From Planotetraspora sp. A-T 1434 (GTDB taxonomy: Bacteria > Actinomycetota > Actinomycetes > Streptosporangiales > Streptosporangiaceae), in assembly GCF_025420585.1 (NCBI RefSeq), contig NZ_JAOEGB010000002.1, forward strand, positions 310,001 through 374,000: a stretch of 64,000 bases of DNA. The letters run 5' to 3'. Below, piece after piece: positions 36,559 through 44,486 of this stretch. Numbering within the stretch: position 1 is the stretch's first letter; every line of letters starts with the position of its first letter. The notes under the pieces were generated by a model. It worked only from the letters and a program-made list of their open reading frames with translations. It was not told the origin of the DNA and made no database searches. The position numbers and the translations under genes are program-made.

Positions 36559-36576
36559 CCCGCCCGGGTGGGCGGG
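36559..36576 (+). terminator. Hairpin after the isomerase gene
   Basis: CCCGCCC-GGGT-GGGCGGG, a 7-bp stem with a 4-nt loop, 69 bp after the stop codon. Candidate intrinsic terminator. Confidence 0.45.
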
Positions 36577-36601
36577 CGCGGCGGAGATGTACGGCGGTCG
36601 T

Positions 36602-36832
36602 CTATGCGATGGAGCCGGACCAGAGGTTCTTGGCCGCGCTGTAGACACCGTAGAACTCGCCGTCGAAGTAGGTCTGCACGGCGTAGGGCGTGGCGTTCTT
36701 CAGGTTGGCGCCCCCGTCGGCGAGCCAGAACGCCGCGACCTGCTGAGCGGTCGTCACATCGGAGGCCAGAGGGGCCGTCACCGCGTTCACGGCCTGAGCC
36801 GGCGCCGAAACGGCGTGCGTCTTGCTGATCAA
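36602..36832 (-). pseudogene. Fragment of a secreted-type protein
   Basis: A 76-codon minus-strand frame opening at TTG: it reads AVNAVTAPLASDVTTAQQVAAFWLADGGANLKNATPYAVQT and ends AKNLWSGSIA. The Ala/Val-rich start resembles the region just after a signal peptide, but no signal sequence or ribosome binding site is present. It looks like the middle of a longer secreted protein cut at both ends. The true family is not recognised. It lies at the left edge of the lower-GC accessory zone. Confidence 0.4.
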
Positions 36833-36920
36833 CGGCGGTGAATGCCCTGAATGTGCACTGCCGAAAGCGCCCCGGCCCAGCCGTGTTATGTCGTGACAAT
36901 CTCGAGAAGCGGACAGGAAC

Positions 36921-37814
36921 TCAAGCCGCCCAACGACTCATGATGATGTCCGCGGGGATGCGAACCGGCAGACACAACGTTTGGCCATGCGTCCTGAACA
37001 GGACATCACGGCAGCTGAAATAACCCAGATCAGCCAGCACATAGCCGGATAGGTCGCATGATGAGCAGGTGAGGCCGTCCCAGTCCACGGCGGTGCGGGC
37101 AACCGCGTCGAAGAGCGTCTCACCGCCATCATTGGCGAATCTGCCGGCCTTCTGCAACGTGTCCAGGTCGCCGTACAGCTCTGAGACGCTTACCCACCGA
37201 CTGTCGAGCTGGAACTCCGGCCAGGCAAGCATCACCTGGTGAGGGATAAACGGTCGGAGCCGGGGAAATCGCGTGTACCAGAAACGTCCGTCTACCAGCA
37301 ATCCTCTGACCCGGCTGGCGATCCCACAGGCCCGCGCCACAGCTTCCATGAGCGCCAGCCGCTGGCTGCACGAGCCGCGCTCCAGGAGGAGCGTCCTGGA
37401 GACAGGCTGCTTCTCGTTCATGGCGTACACAGGCCGCACCCGTGCGGTGATAAGCCGATGGGCCGTGACCAGGAGATCCCTGTCCGTCCCGCCGCTTCCG
37501 TCCTGGACTTCGGCCACCAACCCCAGTACCCGTGGATGCTTCCAATCGAGAATGGGCGTGGCCCTCAGCTCGCCCTCAACCGTTGCCCGGCGGGAAACAT
37601 GCTTGGCGGACGAATCACCGGAGCGGTATCGTCTCCAGGCTAGCCATTCCCTAATGGTGCCTCTAAGCAGGTGTGCGAAGAGCAAGGCACCTATCGCGAA
37701 GAGGAGCAGTCTCCAGGCAAGTGGATCTCTGGATTCGAAAGCCGCAATGTGCATGAGGCTGAGGCCCGAGATCAAGCCCAACCAGGTTCCGACCCATGCG
37801 AGAGCACGCCCCAT
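36921..37814 (-). CDS. Membrane-anchored transglutaminase-like protein
   Basis: About 297 residues from MGRALAWVG; the frame stays open 21 codons further upstream. Two N-terminal membrane segments (about 3-22 and 33-48) precede a basic linker and a transglutaminase-type core. That core has the Cys in LLERGSCSQRLALMEAVARACGIASRVRGLLVDGRFWY and a His in PHQVMLAWPEF. The usual third catalytic Asp is not obvious; the matching segment reads WVSVSELYG. This fold also occurs in lasso-peptide B2 leader peptidases, but no precursor, B1 or cyclase gene is adjacent. GC is lower than in flanking chromosomal genes. Confidence 0.6.
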   Translation of the reverse strand: MGRALAWVGTWLGLISGLSLMHIAAFESRDPLAWRLLLFAIGALLFAHLLRGTIREWLAWRRYRSGDSSAKHVSRRATVEGELRATPILDWKHPRVLGLVAEVQDGSGGTDRDLLVTAHRLITARVRPVYAMNEKQPVSRTLLLERGSCSQRLALMEAVARACGIASRVRGLLVDGRFWYTRFPRLRPFIPHQVMLAWPEFQLDSRWVSVSELYGDLDTLQKAGRFANDGGETLFDAVARTAVDWDGLTCSSCDLSGYVLADLGYFSCRDVLFRTHGQTLCLPVRIPADIIMSRWAA

Positions 37815-38462
37815 GTGCGGCAGTCTTCCAGAAATTGGGTGAACAAGGGCATCGCTGCGCTCAACCCGACCCCCCACTAATCTGCGCCCATCCCAGCAGA
37901 GGCATGTAGGCCGCAGTCACGAGAGGTGCCGCCACTTTCCGGCCGCCGATCGAGACCCGCAGGTAGTCCGTTCGCTCATCACGCGCCATCTTGCCTTCTT
38001 GTCTCGCGCGCTGTCCTTCTTGCGGATGTACAAGACTTGCGGGAAGGCCATACGGAGGACCGTTACGAAGAGTGTCATCAGCTCGGGAGTCGAGTTGAGG
38101 CCCGTCGGCCCCTGATAAAAGGAAAGGGTCCCTTCATGAATCTAGGGGAGCGGTTCTCAACGTCAAGGAGTTCAGCGGGCTGCCGTTCGGCCGTGTTGGG
38201 TGGTAGCGGCATTCGCCGGGCGCTGCTGGTGCTCGCTCTGATCCCGGTGCTGGCCGGCTGCTGGTGCGGGCAGGTCGTCAGGCGGAGGTGCCGGTGCCGC
38301 CCGCCTCGGCCAGGCCGGAGGAGGTGGTGCGCGCCTAGAGCTCGGTCACCCGCCGCGTTCAGCGTGAGCTGGCCCATCGACAGGCAGCTCATCCGCCTGG
38401 TGCCGGGCCTGGGCCAGGTCGTCGGCGTGTCCAGCGTGATCCCTCACCCGCCACGCGACGAG
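37815..38462. other. Degraded region with gene debris
   Basis: No intact gene. On the plus strand 38200-38265 encodes a lipoprotein-like signal RRALLVLALIPVLAGC, and a shifted frame continues QAEVPVPPASARPEEVVRA to a stop at 38336, i.e. a frameshifted lipoprotein N-terminus. Short low-GC patches alternate with high-GC ones, consistent with decay of an older insertion. Confidence 0.45.
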
Positions 38463-38708
38463 CCAGACGAGGGTGCCCGGACGCGCTTTCACGACCTGCG
38501 ACACTTCTACGCGTCGAGTCTCTTCCGAGCTAACTTGAATCCGAAGGTCATTCAGGCGTGTCTTGGGCATGCCACCATCGCCGAGACGATGGACACATAC
38601 GGCCCCCTGTTTCCCGACGATGAATCTCGGCAGAGGTCCCGTCGAAACCATGATCGCTGTAGCGCTGACGGAACAGCGCCGGAACAGCGGCACTTGACCC
38701 GAACATAA
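38463..38708 (+). pseudogene. Integrase fragment (tyrosine recombinase C-terminus)
   Basis: About 80 codons encode only the catalytic end of a phage-type integrase: RFHDLRHFYASSLFRANLNP (HxxR), KVIQACLGHATIAETMD (second His region) and TYGPLFPDD (Tyr nucleophile). The N-terminal core-binding domain and first catalytic Arg are missing; upstream sequence in this frame is unrelated. The fragment ends 20 bp before the left att repeat, the position an integrase gene takes next to its att site. It is therefore probably the relic of another element that used the same site. Confidence 0.75.
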
Positions 38709-38728
38709 GCCCAGGTCAAAGAGGTGAG

Positions 38729-38759
38729 GGGCGGACGAGTCGGCCTGTAGGCCGGGTTC
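38729..38759. repeat. attL (31-bp copy of the rnpB 3' end)
   Basis: Starts GGGCGGACGAGTCGGCCTGT and is identical over 31 bp to 53371-53401. It marks the left end of the integrated element. Flanking GTGAGG resembles the flank of the right copy. Confidence 0.9.
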
Positions 38760-38927
38760 AAATTCTGCCCGCCCCCTACCTGCGGCGAATCGCTCCGCAC
38801 CAGAAGCTACCTGCGGGAACGCTTCCGTTCGTTGTCATCGCTTGCCAGCGTTTTCGGAGCGCGTGTGCCCCCAAAGTGCCCCGGCTGCACTGCGGTAGCG
38901 GCTACCCGCTCCCGGTCACTACTGGTA

Positions 38928-39401
38928 TTACCGGGAGAGATCATCAGGTATAGGCAGATCCAGTGTCCCGAGGAAGGCGCCGGTCTTCACCTCCACGAAG
39001 ATCTCTGCATCATCAAGGTCGTCAACGTCTTCATCCTCATCCGCGTTGATCTCCCCCGGGTCAATGTCCTCGGCAAGGTAAGCCTCCAGTTGGCGCTCTT
39101 TCGCCTTGCGCTCGGCATCGCTGGTAACGCCGTGTACCTGCCCCCACCAGTTCGCCAGTCCTGCCGCTTCAAGTGCCGGGTCGGTAGGCGCTGAGGCCTC
39201 CGAATCCTCGAAGTAGGTACGCGGGGTAACACCCAGATAAGCGACGCCAGAGCCCGGCCCTGCCGGCCGATAGACCACAGTGGTGATGTCGCTGTCATGA
39301 ATACTGACCATGAGCCAGGGCTCGGCGAGATCGAGATGTTGATCGGCCTCGTGCTCCAGCCAGCGGCTTCCGTCATACAAATAGGTGCCGAAGAACCCCA
39401 C
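38928..39401 (-). CDS. Hypothetical acidic protein
   Basis: A 157-residue protein from GTG 39401 with GGAGGGGGA upstream. Begins MGFFGTYLYDGSRWLEHE. The middle is Gly/Ala-containing, and residues about 110-130 are a dense acidic run (DIDPGEINADEDEDVDDLDDAE). No signal peptide or membrane segment. I do not recognise a family; the acidic tail could mimic DNA or bind a basic partner. First gene inside the element's left end, transcribed toward attL. Confidence 0.6.
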   Translation of the reverse strand: MGFFGTYLYDGSRWLEHEADQHLDLAEPWLMVSIHDSDITTVVYRPAGPGSGVAYLGVTPRTYFEDSEASAPTDPALEAAGLANWWGQVHGVTSDAERKAKERQLEAYLAEDIDPGEINADEDEDVDDLDDAEIFVEVKTGAFLGTLDLPIPDDLSR

Positions 39402-39846
39402 CAGATCGTCCCCCTCCAGCTTGACGGCACATCACAGCCAAGACCAATCATTATCTCGTAGGTCCTTGATGGCCCCTGCTATCCGCCCGGACAGGCGTGG
39501 CGGGGCTGGTTACAAGTCGTAGATCTGATCCGTCCTGCTGGCTGACCTGCGACGACTGCTCAGCTCGCGCTTTAAGCTGGTCTTTCAGTGCTCGCCGGGC
39601 TTCATCGTTTCGCGTTGCTTTTCGCGTTTATGTGCCCTGGCTGTGCCCTGAAGCCTCCCGGTACCTGCCCGCGTCTGCTGGCGCGTCACCCATGACCGCC
39701 TGCTTGCAAACGGGAGCCAGTCACGACGGAGAGGGCTCGTCGCCCTGCTGAAGAGGCAGTTACGGGCCGGTGGTGTGTGGTCGTGTGAGGCGGCGTTGCT
39801 GTAGCGGTTGCTGTACGCAGCACTAGGCCGACCAGGTTCATCTCAT
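39402..39846. other. Gene-free stretch in the element
   Basis: No supported gene in 445 bp. A plus-strand frame at 39497-39751 lacks a ribosome binding site and reads as Ser/Arg-rich noise. GCGTTTCGCGTTGCTTTTCG at 39610-39630 contains partially repeated TTCGCGTT. Nothing else seen. Confidence 0.4.
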
Positions 39847-40287
39847 TTAGGGGTCCACACCCCCTTCATAATTGGGCAGTGGCCGTTCCGTTTCGCGCTG
39901 GTTCCTCAGTTGGTGCCATGCGTGGCTGCATCCGCCGGCGCAGTAGCGCTCACGTCGGCGCCCGTCCGCGACAGTCAGAAGCGCGATCAGAAGACGGAAT
40001 GCCTTGGCGCGCTCGTCCTGTGGCAGATTGATAATCTTCGCCAGTTGCTCAGCCAGTCGCCCCCGAGTTATCAGTACCGCCGGAGTATGGGTGAGCCGTA
40101 TCCCCGCCAAGAGGACACTCTCTGGCCCATCCTCGACGACGGCACCAGCCTGAATGCAGTAGTTGGCGAGATCGCCTAGCACGACCAACTGGTCCTCAGC
40201 TGTTAGGTTCTCGAACCAGACGACACCCCACGACATCGGACGAAGGTCCTGCGCCAATTCATTCAGAATGACCGCATGCTCGTGCAC
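39847..40287 (-). CDS. DUF5958-like protein
   Basis: About 146 residues from GTG 40287 (GGTGAGGG upstream); the frame is open to 40461. The body reads LAQDLRPMSWGVVWFENLTAEDQLVVLGDLANYCIQAG and later THTPAVLITRGRLAEQLAKIINLPQDERAKAFRLLIALL, then a terminal Cys-containing RRERYCAGGCSHAWHQL. It resembles proteins labelled DUF5958 in Streptomyces, from memory rather than a search. Function unknown. Divergent from the ParB-like gene. Confidence 0.65.
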   Translation of the reverse strand: MHEHAVILNELAQDLRPMSWGVVWFENLTAEDQLVVLGDLANYCIQAGAVVEDGPESVLLAGIRLTHTPAVLITRGRLAEQLAKIINLPQDERAKAFRLLIALLTVADGRRRERYCAGGCSHAWHQLRNQRETERPLPNYEGGVDP

Positions 40288-40496
40288 ATCACCCTCACCA
40301 TGGGTTGCTTTCGGGCGCTCCCTGTCACCCTGACCTGGTGCTATTCGAATTCCAGACTGTATTTCTTGAATTCCTCTGTGAAGCGACAAATCAGTCTGTA
40401 GTCTGATCGCTGTTAGGTCGCCGTCTCCCGCATTCGGGAGCTGACTACGTGTCGCCGTCACCCCCGCTGGGGTGCTGACACGGGAGGAGTAGGGGT

Positions 40497-41357
40497 TTGT
40501 CCAGCAAGGACTACAGCTACGACATTCCGGATCATCCGATCAAGTACGTCGAGGTGGATCCGAGGATCATCAAGTTCGATCATCGGGCGCAGCGCAGCCT
40601 CAACAAGACCCGTGCTAAAACCATCGCTGAGAAACTCGTTCCCACCGCTCTCGGAACGCCGATCATCTCGCACCGCGACGACGATGGCATGTACGCGGTG
40701 GACGGCATGCACCGAATCTACGCCTGCCAGCTCATCCTGGCGGAGACAGTTACCGTCCGGGATGAGGTCCGCGATGCCGTTCAGACCATCACCTGTGAGG
40801 TCCACTCTCGCCTGTCGATGGCCAACGAGGCGTCCCTGTTCATCATCAAGAATAAGGAGTCCTCGAAGGTCGGCCCGACCGATGAGTTCAGGATCGGCGT
40901 GGTAGCTGGACACCCGCTGTTCGTGGACACCAATACCGTCCTCGAAAAGCACCAGCTCAAGGTCGGCACCCGTGCCGTCAACGCTGTACGAGGCATCAAG
41001 GGAATCCTCGATGTAGTCAAGGAGTACGGTCCCGATGTCCTGGACCAGTCACTCACCATCGCCGAGGAGGCATGGGGCCGCACTCCTGACACCTGGCACT
41101 CCGTCATCATCGGAGGTATCGCCATCGTGATCAGCCGGCATCCCGATGTGGTCAAGCCCGCCGAGTTGGCGCAGAAGCTCAAGCGCCAGGGCGACCCCGC
41201 GACCTTCAAGGCAAAGATCCAAATCGCCGCCACCAACAACAACACCCGCCTCGACGGCACCAAGGGACGCCTCAAAGCAGCCCACCTGGCGGTTGCCTCG
41301 GCTTGGAACGCTAATCGTCGCGTCAACAAGATCCCGGTCCCAAACATTTTCGAGTAG
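40497..41357 (+). CDS. ParB-like nuclease-fold protein (DUF6551 type)
   Basis: A 286-residue protein starting at TTG after GGGAGGAG. The N-terminal 95 residues have the ParB/sulfiredoxin-type core: KYVEVDPRIIKFDHRAQRSL, a substrate-loop-like GTPIISHRDDDGMYAVDGMHRIYAC (the GxHR motif) and SRLSMANEASLFI. The C-terminal half is helical and Lys-rich. In AICEs such proteins may aid partition, entry exclusion or single-strand processing; the role here is not established. Followed by a strong terminator. Lower GC than its neighbours. Confidence 0.75.
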   Translation: MSSKDYSYDIPDHPIKYVEVDPRIIKFDHRAQRSLNKTRAKTIAEKLVPTALGTPIISHRDDDGMYAVDGMHRIYACQLILAETVTVRDEVRDAVQTITCEVHSRLSMANEASLFIIKNKESSKVGPTDEFRIGVVAGHPLFVDTNTVLEKHQLKVGTRAVNAVRGIKGILDVVKEYGPDVLDQSLTIAEEAWGRTPDTWHSVIIGGIAIVISRHPDVVKPAELAQKLKRQGDPATFKAKIQIAATNNNTRLDGTKGRLKAAHLAVASAWNANRRVNKIPVPNIFE

Positions 41358-41364
41358 CCCAGAA

Positions 41365-41407
41365 AACACGATGCCTCGCGCCGACCTCCGGCGCGAGTCG
41401 CCGTGTT
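41365..41407 (+). terminator. Strong terminator after the ParB-like gene
   Basis: Inner stem CTCGCGCCG (41375-41383) with CGGCGCGAG (41389-41397), loop ACCTC, and outer pairing AACACG (41365-41370) with CGTGTT (41402-41407). Begins 8 bp after the stop codon. Confidence 0.75.
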
Positions 41408-41563
41408 ATCGACGACATATCCACTGGGTGTCAGGGCGTATCTGTCTCAAGTCCAGGGCCCCCTCTGAGCGGATGGCGCTCGTTCCCGGCGATGCACCGC
41501 CACTTTGCTCATCTATATCCGAGGCCTAGCCGGTCCGTGCTATCAGCCGACTCCTACGCCCCG

Positions 41564-41762
41564 CCCTGATCTTCCCGTCCGCCTTCGACCCGCCCGTAGG
41601 GGCAGCGGGCCGGCGACGGAGGGGCAAGCTCGGCTTCGCGTGTACATGTTCCCGGTGGACTTCCTCGTGCACTGGTTGCCCTGCCTGCACAGCCGGGCTT
41701 GACCTGTAGGAGTCGGTCTGCTGCCCCTACGGGCGGGTCGAAGGCGGACGGGAAGATCAGGG
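41564..41762. repeat. Perfect 43-bp inverted repeat
   Basis: The left arm 41564-41606 (begins CCCTGATCTTCCCGTCCGCC) is the exact reverse complement of the right arm 41720-41762, with a 113-bp spacer. CCGACTCCTAC (41548-41558) and GTAGGAGTCGG (41706-41716) form a second inverted pair, and CTCCTAC recurs directly at 41763. It could be a MITE-like insertion or a cis-acting replication or transfer site; no gene covers it. Confidence 0.8.
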
Positions 41763-41770
41763 CTCCTACC

Positions 41771-42405
41771 TCAACCACTGACGAGCCTGCCGCCTGTGAA
41801 TCGCGATCATCCCGGAGCCGGAGCGCCCCGGGGTTTGGGGCAGCGCCCCAAGGTCTTCCCCTTGCACCTTCCCGCCTCCTCCTCGCCCCTTCTTCCATCT
41901 CCCGCCAGCGTCGCCCCTCGGTCTCCGGGTCTCCTCGGCTTCGTGTCTGCTCATCGCCATGACCGTTCACCATTGGGAGAGAACTTCCATCGGCACAAGC
42001 CAATGCCGCCATCTAGTGACGCCACGCCGCTTGTCGGCGTGGTGCGCGCCGCCGACGGCGGGACCGGCCGAAGAGCCGCAGCCCGCCGGAGGGCGGGCGC
42101 GCGGTCCAACGGATTGACTCTTTCGTCCGTGTGCTCTCTTCGAGTGCGGGCCGTGATGGCAACCGGGCTGCGCTGTGCATCCCCCTCACTCGATCCCCCG
42201 CGGTGCCCCGAAAGCAGCCCAGGAAACAGCCCACCTCGCCGATCTCACCCCCGGCGGTCCCTTTCCTACGGACCGCCTCCTCCCCTGGATTGTCGAGACT
42301 GCCCCCTCCTGGCATCCCTCTCCTTACCGCCCCTCCCCTCCTCGCCCTCCGCTGCCCCCCGCCGCGAAAGCGGCGGCTTGACGACGTAGGGAAATCGGTA
42401 ACAGG
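41771..42405. other. Gene-free, pyrimidine-rich region with hairpin cluster
   Basis: No convincing gene. The plus strand is strongly C-rich at 41870-41930 and 42230-42360. At 42022-42107 three hairpins are stacked: CCACGCCG-CTTGT-CGGCGTGG, CCGCC-GAC-GGCGG and GCCCGCC-GGAG-GGCGGGC, the last enclosed by GGACCG/CGGTCC. Such structure is typical of single-strand origins or transfer loci of actinomycete plasmids; assignment is inference. Confidence 0.55.
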
Positions 42406-42753
42406 TCAGCTCGTCTCGTCGGTCGCGAACTCGGCTGACACCGACACGGATACAGCCCCGTCGAACCCGTTGGAGTGGGCATGCAGGCGAAAAACGCCGT
42501 CGCGCTGGATACCGTTCGGCCATGCCGTGGCTTGCAGAATCTCAGCCCAGGTCTCGAAGTCGTGACGACGCTGGATGGGGTCGGGAGCGTAGCAATTACC
42601 CACGATCAAGGGTCCGGCTCCAGCGTCAGTGATCGTCCACGCGATCACGGGTAGTCCCTCGTCGTGGGCTCGGTCGAGTAGACGCCCGAGGACTGCATGG
42701 CTCTGCTGCTGCCAGTCGTGTCGTTCGCTGGCGGTCGTCTCGATCATTGGCAT
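42406..42753 (-). CDS. Hypothetical AICE protein
   Basis: A 115-residue protein with GAGGAGCA before its ATG. Sequence marks: DWQQQSHAVLGRLLDRAHD, GLPVIAWTITDAGAGPLIVG, CYAPDPIQRRHDFETWAE. Proteins of this kind recur next to the regulator of actinomycete integrative elements, from memory. No membrane segment. Probably co-transcribed with the two genes upstream on the same strand (42764 and 43375). Confidence 0.7.
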   Translation of the reverse strand: MPMIETTASERHDWQQQSHAVLGRLLDRAHDEGLPVIAWTITDAGAGPLIVGNCYAPDPIQRRHDFETWAEILQATAWPNGIQRDGVFRLHAHSNGFDGAVSVSVSAEFATDETS

Positions 42754-42763
42754 TGCTCCTCAC

Positions 42764-43351
42764 TCACTGCCGCTGAAGGGCGCTGGTGTCAGGCAGCATG
42801 ATCGGCTTCTCCCCGCGCTCGTGGTCGTACATGCCGGCAAGAGCGGGCTCAAAGGCGGCGAGGTGACCACGCCACGTATCGCAGAGCGCGTTTCGTGCTG
42901 ACGAGTCGGTGTAGAGCAGGAACCGGAGGTGACGAAGACCGTGCAACAGGACGTCGATGTATCGCGGGAGCGGTGCATCGGCAGCGTCAACAGGGATCGC
43001 CTTACCAACCGCTTCGGCAACCGCAGGGCTGATCGGCGTTGCCGTCGGCCAGTTTTCATGAACGAAATCCGAGCATCCGATCACGGCGAGGTAGGTCAGG
43101 ATGACGGAATCGTCTTCGGCTCTCCATGAAGTGGCGTGCAGGCTATCGACTCGCCACGACGTGGAGTGCAAGAGCTTGACGTCGGTCAGGATACCGTGAT
43201 CGGAAAGGATGGCCTCGACGGTTGAGTGAGGGTCACGGTCCTGCTGGATGGGGGCAGACCGCCAGGCGTCGGAACCGCTGAGCAGCCATAGCCCGGCGCG
43301 GTCGGCGGATACAGGCCAGACCTCGACACGAACGGTCGTGTTGGTCGTCAT
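42764..43351 (-). CDS. Hypothetical AICE protein
   Basis: A 195-residue protein with GGGAGGG before the ATG. Notable segments are DAWRSAPIQQDRDPHSTVEAILSDHG, LLHSTSWRVDSLHATSWRAED (a short internal duplication of HSTSWR/HATSWR) and RYIDVLLHGLRHLRFLLYTDS. The fold is unknown; the first half has a Nudix-like order of strands but lacks a Nudix box. Middle gene of a three-gene minus-strand operon. Confidence 0.7.
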   Translation of the reverse strand: MTTNTTVRVEVWPVSADRAGLWLLSGSDAWRSAPIQQDRDPHSTVEAILSDHGILTDVKLLHSTSWRVDSLHATSWRAEDDSVILTYLAVIGCSDFVHENWPTATPISPAVAEAVGKAIPVDAADAPLPRYIDVLLHGLRHLRFLLYTDSSARNALCDTWRGHLAAFEPALAGMYDHERGEKPIMLPDTSALQRQ

Positions 43352-43374
43352 GCGCGTCCCTCCCTGGGGGTGGA

Positions 43375-43698
43375 TCAGGACTTCTGAGGCTTGTCAGGCT
43401 TGTTGATCGCCTTCGCAGTGTTGATGAGCTGCGCTGCGCGGGCTTTCGATACTCCGATGTGGTTCGCCAGCACCGACAGCGACATTTTTTCGGATTCGAA
43501 GATCCGAGCGGCTGATTGCGCTCGCAGGTCGCCCGATGCTTCATACAGCCGGCGAATCGCCTCGACGAGCTCAGTAGAGCGCTCGAATGCTCGGCGGGGA
43601 TCGGATTCAGCTCGAATCGCTTCGGCGGCAGCGTCGTAGGCGCGATCGAGGTGACCGAGAGCGGTAGTGACCGCCTCGCTCGCGTCCTCTTCTTTCAT
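43375..43698 (-). CDS. Helix-turn-helix regulator of the element
   Basis: A 107-residue protein starting at ATG 43698. A helical N-terminal half is followed by a helix-turn-helix, KMSLSVLANHIGVSKARAAQLINTAKAINK (about 70-100), and a basic tail. It is divergent from the transfer operon, across a 130-bp region full of GTGTAGGG-type repeats, so it probably represses the transfer and replication genes (inference). It heads a minus-strand operon. Confidence 0.75.
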   Translation of the reverse strand: MKEEDASEAVTTALGHLDRAYDAAAEAIRAESDPRRAFERSTELVEAIRRLYEASGDLRAQSAARIFESEKMSLSVLANHIGVSKARAAQLINTAKAINKPDKPQKS

Positions 43699-43718
43699 GC
43701 ACTCAGTGTACGTGACTC

Positions 43719-43811
43719 GTATAGCTCCCCCTAGACAGAAGTTCCGTATAGGACCCCCTTGACGACCGTGTAGGGGGCACTGTACAGTCTTTCGTGTAGG
43801 GAGTCCTACAC
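43719..43811 (+). promoter_or_regulatory. Promoter and operators of the transfer operon
   Basis: TTGACG (43759-43764) and TACAGT (43783-43788), 18 bp apart, form a good sigma70-type promoter reading toward the transfer genes. Repeats surround it: TAGGGGGAGCTATACG on the minus strand (43717-43732), GTATAGGACC (43746-43755), GTGTAGGGGG (43768-43777) and the palindrome GTGTAGGGAGTCCTACAC (43794-43811). They would place a repressor over the -10 and +1 positions. Confidence 0.7.
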
Positions 43812-43828
43812 GGATCGGAGGACATGTA

Positions 43829-44164
43829 ATGCGAAACATTCCGGTGGACATCTCGGGTCTGGCGTTCACGGTCGCCGGCGAGCCTGAGCCGAAGATTGTG
43901 GATCGGGCTACGGGTGAGGTGAAGCGGGATGCGGAGGGTCGTGACCTGTACACGATTCCGCTGCTGCCGCAGCCGAACGACGACCGTCGTAACCCGGTGA
44001 TCGTGGTGACGTTCCCCTCGATCGACTTCCCGCACATCCCGCAGGGGGTGCAGGTTCGCCCGGTGGGTCTGTCTGCCTTCTACTGGCAGATGAACGGCCG
44101 GTCGGGGCTCGGGTTTCGCTGCGAGGCGATCCGCCCGGCGCACGAGGTCGCACCGTCGGCCTGA
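43829..44164 (+). CDS. Conserved AICE protein, first gene of the transfer operon
   Basis: A 111-residue soluble protein with CGGAGGAC upstream. It reads MRNIPVDISGLAFTVAGEPEPKIVDRATGEVKRDAEGRDLYTIPLL, then predicted beta strands (NPVIVVTFPS, GVQVRPVGLSAFYW). Similar proteins lie upstream of the FtsK-type gene in many AICEs, and some are annotated as replication/integration/excision activators. I regard that link as possible, not shown. Directly downstream of the operator-rich promoter. Confidence 0.7.
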   Translation: MRNIPVDISGLAFTVAGEPEPKIVDRATGEVKRDAEGRDLYTIPLLPQPNDDRRNPVIVVTFPSIDFPHIPQGVQVRPVGLSAFYWQMNGRSGLGFRCEAIRPAHEVAPSA

Positions 44165-44264
44165 GCAACCACGAGGTAGGTCCCGGGACGGCCGTTCGCC
44201 TGGCAGCTTCCGCCGCCCCGGGGTCTCCCAACCACTCACGAGGAAAGGAAAGGAGGACCCCAGT

Positions 44265-44483
44265 ATGACCGACTACCTGATTCCGGGGACTGTGACCGTC
44301 GCGGCCATAATCGCGGGACTGCTGGTGTGGCGTCGTCTGCACCGAGTGTCGTTCTGGCTGGTGGTGGGCTTCCCGGTCAAGGCGCTGGTGGTCTACAGCA
44401 CGTGGAAGGCCGTGGCCTCCGGTTGCGGGCTGGCGAGGCGTCGTCAGCGCTGGCGGTGGACCTTCCCCGGATTGGGGGGCTGA
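44265..44483 (+). CDS. Small membrane protein of the transfer operon
   Basis: A 72-residue protein with two membrane segments (about 6-22 and 28-46) and a basic tail ending ARRRQRWRWTFPGLGG. GGAAAGGAGG lies upstream. It ends three bases before the translocase gene. The position and topology suggest a partner of the translocase or a spread protein. Confidence 0.75.
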   Translation: MTDYLIPGTVTVAAIIAGLLVWRRLHRVSFWLVVGFPVKALVVYSTWKAVASGCGLARRRQRWRWTFPGLGG

Positions 44484-44486
44484 GTC

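Noticed and set aside
36921-37814. Lasso peptide cluster
   Set aside because: No asparagine-synthetase-like cyclase, no B1 protein and no precursor found near the transglutaminase-like gene.
39497-39751. An 84-residue plus-strand frame in the element
   Set aside because: No ribosome binding site and Ser/Arg-rich noise composition.
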